NCBI GenBank assembly: GCA_032718565.1 | Contig: JAVGVS010000018.1 | Location: 2,720,017-2,784,016 of the forward strand | Source of the DNA: Distichodus sexfasciatus | Lineage: Eukaryota; Chordata; Actinopteri; Characiformes; Distichodontidae | Length of the DNA stretch: 64,000 nucleotides | Reading direction: 5' to 3' | Shown here: piece by piece, positions 12,613 to 26,300 of the stretch | How the letters are laid out: each line of letters begins with the position of its first letter | Numbering within the stretch: position 1 is the first letter of the stretch | Made by a program: the position numbers and the translations under genes | The notes under the pieces: generated by a model | The model's database searches: none | Told to the model about the DNA's origin: nothing | What the model saw: the letters and a program-made list of their open reading frames with translations, nothing else

Positions 12613-12709
12613 TAACACAGCAACATGGAGGGTTTTGTTGCATTACATTCTGAAAAACACACTGACCACTTTATTTTAAAGAACAATGCCTAAAGTATAA
12701 GTGGCGCAT

Positions 12710-12715
12710 AATAAA
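12710..12715 (+). terminator. fam167a: fam167a polyadenylation signal
   Basis: AATAAA about 100 nt after the fam167a stop codon, in CATAATAAAGTTTGCAG. It implies a short 3'UTR. Confidence 0.6.
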
Positions 12716-15700
12716 GTTTGCAGTTACTGAATACAACCTGTCTGTTACAATGCACAGCTTGTTTGTCCTCAACCCAGTCATCACTGGTGACCATTGTTGA
12801 CTATGTACTGTTTGGTTGAAGGAACATTCTCAAAATAGTAGTGACATTTAATCCTATGGTATTACAGTGGGTGTCACACTTTTACAATAAGCTACTATTG
12901 AAAGAACACATATGGGGTACAATGATTGGCATGATAGGAAGTCCCATGAAGAGTGGCTTGGTGGTCAGGAAAACGCAAATGCCAAATCATGACTCAAAAT
13001 GGGCTTGATAACACATGGGGGTATAGTATCTAAATATATTTCAGGATTAGAACAACATTAATAAAGTGGCCAGTGATTATACACACATACTCCAGAAATG
13101 TTTCAGATCCTCCATCATTAATTGCACAATTTACTTCTTTGTGATAGTGTATTAGCCAAGTTTTTTACACTTAATGTAACTGGGCAAAACTACTAGCTGC
13201 TAAATCAAGGTGATTTTGTTTAAGTATTGAGTGATAGATCCAGTGTTTGTTGACATTTTGTGAAATATTAATGAAAGCGAATTGGTAGTACAGTATGTAT
13301 GATAATGGCAACACCCTAAATATCTTTCATATCTTTCATGTTTAAACTTGTTACTGTGCTGTTTCATCTTAATCAAGTTTAGATATCAAAACAGACAACA
13401 GAGATTACAGTTGTTTACATATCTTTTTTTATTACATATTAGTGGTTTGATTTGTGTTGATTAAATGTTTCAGGAGATTAGTATGAGATTTGTAATGTAT
13501 GGCCTTCAACTAATGTCAGAATGTAGACTGAATATCAGACATGTTCCTTTAACATAAGACTGAAAGAATGTGTACATTTTCAGCTGAAATTGCCAGTTAC
13601 TTTCATCTTCTACTAAAGCCTTGCACATGTCTTATTTAGGTATGTAAGCCATTTTTACTGCACTAATTCCTCCCAGTTCTTTCCTGAATAAGAAGCAATG
13701 AACTTCATTCTCCAATATCTTACATTTGTTCTTAAGGAAGGTCCTAAGAAAAATCCATGTTGGATTTATGATGTGTCTTAAACTGCAGAATTGTTTGCAT
13801 ATTGCATATAGTTATGAACCCCCAATAAATCCCTTGTAAACTTAAAGGATGTGCCAGTTGTTACCAATCGGCATAGGTGAACATCCTGCCGGTCCCTATT
13901 ATTTTACATGGATATTTTAAATAAAATAATTATTGCAAAAAAAAATAAGCTATTTGAATAGTATTGTACAATTTAAGAAACTCAGTAGCAAATACTTTAC
14001 ACAAACACACATGCAAATAAAATTTGCTTAAGAGTACTCTGTAGCATTCATAGGTTCTCTTCTTACCGAAGAACAAACCTCAGATAAGAGAACACTGGCG
14101 AATGCCAGAACCTTTGTTAAAACTGAGTGGTTTTAGGAACACATTTCTTTTTAAGAACTCTTGGTGAATGTGTAGAAATTATAGTTATTCGAATTATACT
14201 TGTGAAACGATTTTAACCTTTACACAAGAAAGCTACCGCAGGAAACACACCTGCCCTTGCAATTTGTGATTGAAATTTCTATTTGCATGATCATCAAGAG
14301 CAACCGTCACTGCACTCTCTGCCTGTGGCTATGCCTTCTGAGGTTTTGCTTTTGTCTAGTTTGCTGCTTGTATGTGGTGGATGTGTCTGTGAAATTCAGT
14401 AAGAAGAGGAACTAGGAACAGGGTTGAAGCAAACAGACCATACGTCTGTGTTCCTCTTTTACATTTGTCATGTTCTGTGACGCTTTAACATAAGCTATAG
14501 GTACTGGGTTGTCTTGCTATTATCTCCAAATATTGGAAGAGCTGCTTCACCTAATTAGTCATTTTTGGTAGTTACTAAACAAGCCTTACACTTCCCACTT
14601 TCTGCAAGTTTCTTATAATACAAAGAATACTTATTGTTTAACAGTTCAGGAGTTGCAAAATAACTGAAGTTTCAGGAGAGCCAACAAGAATTAACTTCCT
14701 AATTCTACAGTCATTCTCCAGCCTTACCATTAATGAAGTCATGAGCTGCACTTTAAAAACACTGTTAACAAAAGGATTGTGGATATGACGTTGTTACATT
14801 TCTACTAATGACAAAGATGATGTGTTTATTTTGCCCCATGGCAGCTGATTTCTAATATTGACCACAGAAATTGTATTAAAATAGTCAGTAATCTGCAGAG
14901 CACTCATGACTCTTTCTGGCAGTGTGCCTACTTATCACTCAAAAGCCTTGATCATACTGGGCATTTGCCTTGTAAAATCTTTAAGGGTGAGCTTTAGAAT
15001 ATGTTTTAATTTAATACATTTATTTTCTGCGGGTTATTGATTAGCCTCATGCTGTTAACCGTTATCAGAAAGAGTGACTGTGAGTTTCCATTGTAATTCT
15101 CAGAAGTCTGCCCAAAATCATTTCCATTACAGATACATGTAATATGGCACCCTCTAAAGGTCATGAAAAAAAAAACAGATTCTTTACAGCAGTTTGACGT
15201 TTAATTTTTTTTACCAGCATGGAACTTGTAACTTTATTTTTTAAAAATGCCACCCGCACCTGTAGAAAAATGAAATGTTTATATAGTTTTCTTCTTTTCA
15301 TTCACAACATTTTAATGTATTAAAATGAAAAAGATACAAAATTATTTGTTTGTGTACATTTGTATCTTGTTAATCAGTGAATCTGTACAGTACATATTTT
15401 CATCTCTCATTAATAAAACAGATGATGTACAAATTTGTAAACAGAAAAAGACAAACTAAAAATGAGCCAACACTTTTGATATACAATATTAAAATAGAGT
15501 ATGAGAACCTGTCACACTCTGATTGACTATGGATTTGAACATGTTCAGGACCAATTCAACTGTAAATCCCACTCATTTGATGGTTTGTTTGTTTTTTACA
15601 TCAGAATTATTACATTCGTTACTCTTACAAGGGAAGACAGCTCTAAACTGGAAATTAAATAAATCCTTGATTGTTAAATCACAGACCTACTTTAAGCAAT

Positions 15701-18700
15701 GATCATAATGCAAAAATGCACTATGAGCTGTCATATAAACAAAAGGCTTGGATGTTATTACTGTGTACATGTTGCTTTTTTCATTGGTTAGAATTGGATA
15801 GTAATGTTGCATTTAGACTAAAGCTCAAACACAATCTGTATATAAGGAACACAATGCATTCTTTTTAATGGCTGGTGATCAAACAACATACCCCCTTCAA
15901 CACCATTCAAAAAAACCCAAATAAATAGCAAAGCTAAGCTATCTGCATTCCGAGTCGTGATTTTATGTCACTGTCAATAATCAAACATCAACCCATTAAG
16001 GTTTCCACACGTGGTTGGTCGACCTATCTACAGTGAAGAACAGTGGTAGGTTGCAACTGAGTTGTGCAAAAATATTGATATACTGTAAGTAAAAATATAG
16101 AGATAATGTACAGTGTTCACCCTCGAGGAAAACTGGTCATTACCTTACATACACAGTAAAATACTTTAATTAGAAAGATTCAAAATAGAAATTGGTACGT
16201 CGGTAATTCAGGTAGAGCTCTTGCTGGTGATCACTTCAGAGGTGCCTCATAACATCAGACAGCTACTTTCATGCAAACTGCCTACATCCTGCCTTGAGGA
16301 ATCAGAACAAGAGACTCACAGTTAAAGGTACTAAAGGACCACAGAAAGTCACACAAAACTGACCAACACATCATATATCAGGATTAAAAAAAAAACTTTT
16401 AACAAAAAAACCCTGAATCTTAAACTTCATTATTCCTCAATGCACCAAGTACACTATATACCCATGCAAAAGTACACAGATATCACTTAGTTTGTCTAGG
16501 TTAACTTTTAAGCAAAACTTGTAAGCTACCGAAACATACAATTCATCAATAACATAGATAGCTCATCTGCCTCTGTCAGATAGCTAATACAGAATTTACA
16601 TTTCCAGATTCTAAACAAGTGTTGGACAGCACATCACTCTATCCTAACAAAAATTAAACTTTATACTGTGTTTGACATTGAACTCAGCTAACATTAATTA
16701 CCGTTACAGTCTATAAATAATTAAAAAATAAACAAAAGTTACAATTAAAACATTTCTACTTAAAAGACACACATTCTCTTCAAAAAGTTCAAATATAAAT
16801 TCCAGCTAGACAGCACACTGTTAAATGATGGGGGGGTGTTTCTAGGACAAGAACATTCTTCAAACTCACTTCTCAAAAAATAAACATTGTTCTTACATTA
16901 TCATTTCCAGATTTCCTTAGTAAAAATTGCCTATTAAAATATTTCAACTGGTTCCCTTTTAGCCGAGACTTTTCTTGAACAGTTACACAAAACAATTAGA
17001 TGACAGCTAACCTCAACTAGAAATTGCTTGTGTCAAGAGTTTTAAATCATTTAAATATTTTAAAGACGCCTTGAATTGTTTTAAGACATCTTTCGTGGAT
17101 GGATGCCTCAGATATAACCACAGGCAATGTAAAGAAAGATATTAGAAAAGATACGCATCTTAACATATTTGCATGTTTTGACTGGATTTATGACATTCTA
17201 TAGACGAGCATTTCATTAACATTTGGCACACTTTGAATGACATTTGTAAAAGTTTGCATGGCATGTAATACTCCCTTTGACCAATTAATTAGTGCTTTAA
17301 ACACTGGACAGTTTCTATTCACAGCAAAACTGTGACTGAATATCCTCATGACAAACAAATGCCCTGATTTCCTCAGGTTAGATTTCAGTCACTAGCCTGA
17401 TCATATCTGCAATGCAATACTTGAAAACTATCATGCGTGTATAAAAAATATTATAGCTCTAAACATTCAATTTACCATATTCGGACAGTTTAAAATTACA
17501 TGTGCACATCCCAATCCTTCAGTATTCCATTTGATCCTATTTTACATTTTCATCCATTTTTCTTTTTTGAAAATCTTCAATTCAATTTTACTGTGTACTC
17601 ACAACTTCACATGAATTTCTCAACAGAAAACTGATAGCAACTCAATTTAGATCTAAACTGCAATACATTTGATCCAACACTGTAATAAAAACATGTCAAT
17701 GCAATGCAGGGAATTTCTTAATAAATCATTTGCAAATTTATGACACATATTAACAAGCAGATTAAAGGTTTGCTGTCAAAGCAAGGGGCAATCACCTTGT
17801 TGTGCCACTTATATTTGGTGTTGCTCCACAAGAGCAAATGTACTCTGAATATTATAGATCTGATGCCATAAAAATACTTGAACATGTAATCTAGCTATTT
17901 GATAGCCCTTAAAGAACCATAACACGGTGTGCTATTGTTTGACATTACTTTGTATCACAGAGTGCCACAATCATGTCTTTGAGTTATTACACACAAATAT
18001 TCTGTCAAAATAAAATTATTCAGAACCCTCCCAACACTTGCTACTTGTAAAAGCCATTACATGATCCAGGCAAGTAGTATTCAATGTCCAATGCAAGATG
18101 CTGGATCAAACAACATTAGTCTGACAATAAGGACATCACTATTTGATGTCATCACTCCAACTTCAGACAAACATAAATAGTACATAAATAGAGCTTCACT
18201 TCATGATTTATCATAAACATAAGTTACTTAACATACAGAAGTTCACCATCCTATCAAAAGTTTTGTTTTACTGTAGTACTGGCAAAATATACACTGAGAT
18301 ATTTTTAAGCAGAAAACAAATATATATTCTGTAAACATCATACATGACATTTTATATAATATTTCTATTTTCATCGTAATTAACTATATGCGGAAACCAA
18401 ATAAGAGAAAAGTGCCGTGACATTCCTTAACAAAGCAACTGGTTTAAAAACCAGAATACAGGAAGTGATAATATTGCATTTGTTTGGATACCAAAGAATA
18501 TTTTTTGTGCTTTGATAGAAAACTACAACCAACAAGGTGATATCCCCTTTATGCAACAGAGATGAAGCATAATATATTAGAACATTAAATATGTTGTAGT
18601 GTAACAATTCAGGTTTACAAAGAAATATCTTGACAACTTTGGTTTTTAGTCAGCTCCTCTCCCATTAGGAGTGACACAAAAATGTGAAATTTCAGATTAT

Positions 18701-21700
18701 TTGATATTTATATGATCCTCTCCCATGAATCCAAATGCCACATTTAAGCATAAATATGAATGTACTTTACAAAATTCTTGATTCACGTCAAAGTACAATA
18801 AATGACAAGGCAAAATAAACAACCTCAAACTGAGACAATATTACAGTGTTAAAGTGGAAAACCTGACAAAAAAGCATCAAACAAATATATCAGCAGAATA
18901 AGTACTGAAATGTGCAATTATATGCTTCTATACAGCTTTCCAGCCTCTGCAACTCCCGAAAAACACAATCGCAACTCAGCCGAATGGACAAAACAGAACG
19001 CTCACTGTCAAAATGAGACCCGATAACACATGCTAATCTATGTTAAAACAGCACTATGTTATGGATTATGAATTTTGGTCTCTGTGTTGGATTTTTTTTT
19101 CATAATCTGTGATTTTGGGTAACCATGCTTATGCAGGTTATATAATTGTACATTTCAGAGATTGCATAGCTGGAGTAGTGACTTTGCATCAAAGAAATAA
19201 CTGCACCTTAATATTTATGTTTATGGACATTTATCAGTTGCTTTCTGAAGGTTCTAGCATACCTAGTCTCCACAAATGAAAACAGAAAGGAGCTTATTTA
19301 CATCATTTTTTTCTAAATGAAACAAAACCCCTCCTTAAAGGGGCACTCTACTCTGACGCTAATGTGGCTAACAACGAATGAAAACTACCAATACTGAGTC
19401 ATTTTGACAGTTGGCACAATAAAATCTTTTGGCAGAGTGCCCCTTTAAGCACACATGTATAGTACATGTCCAATCAGTAACAGAAGGGTCTACCAGATGT
19501 GAGTTTGCTTAAAATTTCTGAACTAAATTAAATAAATACCAAAATGTTAACTGCTACACTGTAGCATTTCAGTGGTTCCAGAGACCCTCTTTAGAAAAGT
19601 GATACTCATTCCAGTCATATCTAATGCAACCTCTTTAAATCAGAAAAATAAAAATGCAAATGAATACAAAGGATGTGTTTCTGTACATAACAACAGAACT
19701 CTACTGCTGTATCTCACTATATACAAGTCTGTTTTGTTTTTTAGGACAAAAAGTCTGATAAGTAGATTCATATACAGTAAGGCTTTACAGGAAGAACTAT
19801 TTACATATTTATAAACCATCATACACAAAGGAGGTTTGGTGTTAGCACCTTTTTGGATGTTCCCAAACGTTGACTAGGAGAGTAATACTGGGCATCCATT
19901 ATAGAAATATCCTTTTTGCCTCCATGTCATGCCATTTCAGTGGCCACACAATGCCACTGATGTCTATCACTGTTGTACCTACACCTCTAGCACTTATTGA
20001 ACAGTTATAGAGAGTTTTGCACAGAATTGTTCCTGTGCAGAAACTATACTGGACCTCCCTCTACTCCAATTTTCTGGAACACTGGAATGTTTACTCACTT
20101 AACCATACGCTGCAATGTTATGTTACACATCTACAGTAATGCACTGGCATGTCAAAAGCCAAAAATTAAACAAGAAGTACAGTTATGTACACACTGGCAT
20201 TGTTGTTTGCTGAACTGGTTGCCTTGGCGGTATGAAGCACCGACAATATGAAGGCACCACTGAGTAAAATAAAGCAAGGTGCGATAACACAAATAAAGTG
20301 GGTTTTTCGGTGTAAGGTAGCTTTCACTGTACGCTGCTGGTCCAGATTAAAGCAACTTACTGCGCACGCTGTTGCACAAAAATCAACATGACTCTGTATT
20401 TGCTGTGTGGAGATTTAACACCAATGTGACCACAACAAGGAAGCCCTTCCAGCTTGTGAATTACAAGCAGAAGCTTAAAACATTTTCAAAGACGTAACAG
20501 AAAAGATTGCCTGAGAATATTGCAAAACAACACAAAAACGTAACAGCCAATCCACAAGAAGAGGGAAGGATGAAATCTAAAGGGGATGGCATGAAGATGT
20601 CCCCTGTAGCCTTTATTCACTGTTGGCTCTATATATTTAGTTCTATATATCTGAGTGTCCGTAAAGTGTGATAGAATAATCATGATCCTCAGGCAGCAAT
20701 GGAAGCTCATGAGGATATTGCATTAACGGTTTTTGTGTGTATTTGTGGAATAAAAGCCTTAAACCAGTATAAAACGATACAAACCCTCACCTTTCTGTTT
20801 ACAGCCTGGACTGAACTTTTCAAGCAAAGTCAATTTTAAGATGAACACCAATCACAGTGTAATAGCACCTGGAGAAATATATATATTTTAGCTGAATTAT
20901 CCAAATGCATTACATAGTTATATATACACAGTACAAAGGTGATATTGGATATTCTCCAGCAAACAACAGTGAACCAGTGGACCAGAATAAAGTGGATTCA
21001 CTAAACAGGAAACAAAATTCCTCAAACGTCTTACTAAATTTTCGGTATTCGTATCCAGATTGGCGATATATGCGCTTACTTCACTACATTTAAAATAAAA
21101 TCTAACAATCATTATCATTGACACAAAGAAGAATATCTGCACCAGAATACACCTGAGCCATACACTAATATAAGGGAAGGGCTAGCAGCAACCAGGGAGG
21201 GAAGTTAGGAGTCGCAGCAAACAAGAGTTTGTATTATCTTCAAATCCCACCACCTCATTTTAACTGAACCTAAAATACTGATATTGACGGGCAAGAGTTA
21301 CTTCAGCAATAACACAGTAATGCAAACCCTCATAAGCTGCTCCTCAATCAATTCCAACCCTGGCAAGAACCCTTCACCTCACTGGACGCACCTGCATGGC
21401 ATCTGGTTGTTAGGATCTTAGCAGGCACAATGGAGTCAAAGACAGCAGTGATCTCCTAAGTATGGTGCACTGAGCCGGCCATTCAACAGCTATATGGTTT
21501 GTGATTCAAGTGGTGCATATTAAGTAATCTACTCGTACGAAAATAAACTGCAACATGAGACAAGCTCACGTGCATGCAACAAGTTAATTGCAAAATTGTA
21601 CCAAAAAAGAAATTTCATCTAGCTATCACCAAGCCCTCTGCTTTAATCTGTTCCCACAGAAGTACATGCCAGTGTCAAAACCTACTTTAATATGTAGCAC

Positions 21701-23329
21701 CATACAGATCAATTTACTGTTTGCTTAGGTAGAGTAAGAAAATGATTTTGCTGAAAGCACCCATCCATAACAAGTTGCTGACAGGTGGCTGGGTGCACCA
21801 GTGGCAGAGAGAATTACAGTAGAGGATGTGATTTGGCTTTGTATAATTCTGCTGACAGCAGCAAGCCCCGTGTGCCGTGGGAAGGCGTCTTGTTCTCAGA
21901 GCCAGCCGATCAGGAAAGTCCTGCGATGGAACACTGCCGTGGTCTTTTACTCTGTGGAAAACCATTCAGGTATATTCGGGCTAAGATAATGTCTACCACA
22001 ATCAGATCCTCCATACATGCTGGATAAAAGTAAAGGTAAAAATGCAATATTAAAGCATAAAATCTATATCAGTTTGGACCTTAGAATTATGTGGATTTGA
22101 TTCACAAGATTTGTCAATACACAGAGTTCTGTATTAATGCTGAAAGTAAGGCTGAGACGTAATATTCTGAAATCATGTTAAAAATGTTACAAGTTTTCTC
22201 CGTACAAGCTTAAATCTTTGAAACTTAATATCTCAGAAATGACTGCAGAGAGAAACTTGAAATTCTAAGGTCACTGAATGTATGAGATGGTTCCACAGAA
22301 CCTTTTTAGCAAACTTTTGCACCTCATTATTTTATTACTTGGAATTCTGAGTTTGAATGATCAAATAGGAGAAAATGGGAGTAAATAAACGAGTGAAACA
22401 AAAGGATGACGTCTGGGACAAATGGAGGAGAGCAACCTGAGAATTCTCAGCACACTGCCTTCGGAGGGGCTTTAGAAATGTAAAGAAAACACTGTCATAT
22501 GGACAGAATGCCACAAAACACAATACTCTAAAGCACCATATCTTTCCCAGCTGTGCAGAAAGGGCATGCAATGCACTTATGAGGTCACGCTTTTTGACGT
22601 GGCATGTAAGAGACTACTCAACTTTCTCCTAATCACATTTTTTCTGAAGTGATTACTTATACATACTTGGGTTAGAAGACCAATCTGTGCAAAATTGACG
22701 GTGAGCTTATAATGCAAGAGTAAATGAGGTATCTTATCCATCAGTGATATTTTCTAAAATTCTCTTTAAGATATAATTAAGGCAATCAACCAATGAATGC
22801 CATTGCACATCACATCACAACAACTGGATGCTTTTACCTGCACAGGTCAGCTTAAGTCAAAAAGTGACACCCCCAGAAGGCTCTGAACAGGAAACAGACA
22901 GAAGGGAAGAAACAACTAAACACTCATTCACTCATGGTTTCGGTGGAAAAGTAAATACTATAAAGGCAGTGCTGACGTGGTGGATCTACCTCCATTTTCC
23001 CAGTGTAATGGTGCCAATTTGCTGTAAACACCATGACAGAGGAAAAAAAGGCCTCACAAAGAAAATAATTTTAAACACATTATTTGCTGATTAACAAAAT
23101 AAAAAATAATAAAAAAAAATCAAAATGAACACACACATTAAAAAAAAAACAATGATGGCAAATATTTATTCATCACATTTTATGTGTTTGTTGACTTTGT
23201 AATAAAAAAGGATAAACATCATTAAGTTAAATTAAAGTTTTAAAAAGAGAGTGATGGATGATGTGACAGAGACGGCGAGACAGACAGACGGGGGTGGAGG
23301 GGGGTGGGTGGAAGAGGGAGAGCCCATTG
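12716..23329. other. Large gene-free stretch between fam167a and the xkr6 stop; may hold a long xkr6 3'UTR
   Basis: About 10.6 kb of AT-rich sequence with no supported coding exon and few recognisable repeats apart from the element at 19335-19448. On the minus strand (downstream of xkr6), AATAAA occurs at 23170-23165, which would give a short 3'UTR. Another lies in a signal-rich patch near 15230. Pumilio-type TGTAAATA sites occur on the minus strand near 19290 and 19800. The extent of the xkr6 3'UTR cannot be decided from sequence alone. Confidence 0.35.
19335..19448. mobile_element. 114-bp miniature element with perfect TIRs and TTAA flanks
   Basis: TTAA (19335-19338) is followed by AGGGGCACTCT. 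The right end is AGAGTGCCCCT (19434-19444) followed by TTAA (19445-19448). The inverted repeat is perfect, and the symmetry extends through the TTAA to 16 bp (CTTAAAGGGGCACTCT and its complement). A TTAA duplication is the hallmark of piggyBac-type insertion, so this looks like a non-autonomous MITE. It encodes nothing. Confidence 0.65.
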
Positions 23330-26300
23330 TCACAGGGAGGACTCGTACTGCAGGAGCTCGTAAAGCAGCGGTCCGTCCCTATACCTGATCCCTACAGCCG
23401 CGGGGGTGATAAACTGCAAGATGTTTATAGTCCTTCTCAGGCGTCTGTCCACAAAGTGGGCATCCCAGGCCGGGTAGCGCTTCCGGGGCATGTCGATCTT
23501 GATGAGGGGCCCCTCAGCACGGTAACGACCCGTAGGTGTGGTGGGTTCAGCGGAGCGGACCTGGAACACAGGCAGGCAGGTGTCTGCCTCTGATTCTTCG
23601 TACTGGTCGTATCTCCCCGTGGAGGCCCGGGTGGGAGTCGGATGTGAGCCACGTGCTCCAGGGGTGGGGGTCATGGGCTCAGCCTCGGGGGGTAACGGCA
23701 GGCCCCAGAGCAGCTCGGCACAGCAGGAGCTGGCCAGGACTCTCATTCTGGGCCCCATTGGGTGAAGGACGCCATAGTAGATGCCCATGAAGACCACCCC
23801 TGAAGCGAAACTTAGGTAGACTCCACAGAGCACGGGGACTGCATAGGAGTCTGTGGTGGCTGGGTCTCTGTACGCATACCACAGGCAGGTAAGCACCGTG
23901 TTTTCGGCCAGCACCACAAAGTAGTAGATCATCATGCGGTACCGTGTCCTGCCTTCTTTCACATTAAACCAGCAAAAGATGTAGACGATGCCCACCACCA
24001 TGTTGAACAGCACCTCTTCCCACTTGGACATGCAAAAATCTGTGCCACCGTGCACAATCCAAAAGGCCATGGCGCACCAGTGCACCACCACAAAGATGCC
24101 GAAGTAGATGTGGAAGATGGAAGCGAAGAGAGCAAAGGAGAGCACCCGGGAAGAAATGGTGAAGAGCCGCCAGAAGATGTGGATCAGAGCACCCCGATAG
24201 CTCATACTCTTCTTGTCATCTCTGGAGTCTCTCAGGAGCTTATGGTAAGAGGCTAACACCCAGGATAAGGATAAGAGTGACGCTAATAAGGAAACACCTG
24301 AAATGCGGTGGAAACTTGTTGAGTACTGGTAGACATTAACCAAGTTGCTGATGTATAATCACTGGACACTTCATTTGAAACATTTAATGTCTTAATTGAG
24401 AAAACCTACTCAGACTCTCAGACTCTAACCACATGCATCTATCAGTCACCTTTAACAACTGTTTTGTTCCTGACCGCAGGACTTATGTTGACCTAGTAAC
24501 ATTGGTCAATTCCAGCAGATCAGGGATAATGGCATAGTAAAGGGCAGGTTGTCCTGTATAATACAACCCCCCAATATTTGCTTGAATGAGTGGTCAACAG
24601 CCTCATAAATATTCTGTCTAAAACATCAAAATGTAAACATTAATTAAGACATAACATTTGTTACTGTGAAATGCAGAATAACTTGAAATGATAAACATGA
24701 ACCTCAGTTTCTAATGGTCTCATTTGTTAATTAATGCTTATTTTAGCTAATCCCTAATCCAAAGGTACTCACAGGTTTGAGTTTATTCTGTCACAGGGAT
24801 AACACACACTGTATATGGCAACAAACATTCATTCATTATTCGAATCACTTTAAATCACCATTTAAATCCATTGCACCTTATTGTATGTGTCATAGTTTAT
24901 TTTCTTTTTTATCTCTTTCCGTTTATCTCCTTATTTTAAGTTATTTTAAGGTTCTATTGTTCTCCTTGTTATTTTATTATTTTTATTTTTAAATTCTTTG
25001 CCTTAATTGCATGGTCAAGAGCGGATCAGGATACATTTCACTGCATGTTGTACCTACCTATGTCACATGTATAATTTACATGTGACAAATAAATAATCTT
25101 GAATCTTGAATCTTAATTGCAACTGGAGTTGCGGGGGGACCGGAGCCTATCCCGGGAACTTACGGGCGCAAGGCGGGGAACAACCCTGGGCAGACGCCAA
25201 TACACCGCGGGGCACACTCACACAGTCCCACACATTCACACCTTACGGGGCCAACTTAGAATCCCCAATTAAATTATATTACACGCCTTTGGACTGTGGG
25301 AGGAAATCGGAGCACCTGGAGAAAACCCAGGCAAACACGGAGAGAGCATGAAAACGCCACACAGGAAGGCCCTATGGCCGACCCCGGAGTTCGAACCAAA
25401 GACCCTCTTGTTGTGAGGCGGCAGCGCTACCCACTGCGCCACAGTGCCATGGCAACAAACATCTAGTGAGAATTTATGCAAAATTCTGTGTGCAGATTCA
25501 GAAAATACCCCAAGCTTGTATTTTAGACAATTCACTCTTAGAACTTCTGCTATATCATGATGCGTATTGGCAGCCTAGTGGTAAGATTCTCACTTATGGA
25601 CCAAGAGATCGTAGGTGCAAATCTGGGTCCATCCTTCCATTAACACTGAACAAGAGCCTTAAGTTGCTTCTGGGTGACTGTCCCTGTCGTTAGGAAATGG
25701 AAGTCCCGTCCCCACTACGTCAGCATGTCCTCTGTCCCCTTAACAAGCCGATTGTGTAAGTGTAATGATTAAGGGATTCACTGACAGTAAGTAGAGGTAA
25801 AAAGATGGGTTACATACACTGCAATGTTTCAGCCCGGTTCTTCTGAATCATAATGCAGAGCTGTAGCACCAGTTGGGGGGCACTCTCCAGGAAGGTCTCC
25901 AGCAGCCGGAGCATGTTAACATCAGCATACTCATACATCATGGCCCAGTAGAAGCGCCGCCTGTGTTCTGTTTGACGTCGACTCTGAATGCCCAAGTACA
26001 TGGTGCGGATGTATCTATGCAGGAAAAAAATTGTATTAATTTGTGACGGTTTTTCAAAATTCCATTCCAATGTGCATTGTCACAAAAATATGAAGTAGGC
26101 TAAAGAGCATAATATGTAGGATATGATGTAAATCAAATAAATATATTTTACCATTTTGCTCCAATAAACAGTTGGAGCAATAGAATTTTGAAAAGTACTA
26201 ATAATATCAAAGTGTATGGATAAAATGACCAAATCTCCAGGAACTAAAATGTTTTGCCAATCGTACTACAAAACTAACTCTTCTTTTCTGCAACTTACTA

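Noticed and set aside
23294..23593. Plus-strand frames antisense to xkr6 exon 3
   Set aside because: They lie opposite conserved XKR6 coding sequence and have no homology.
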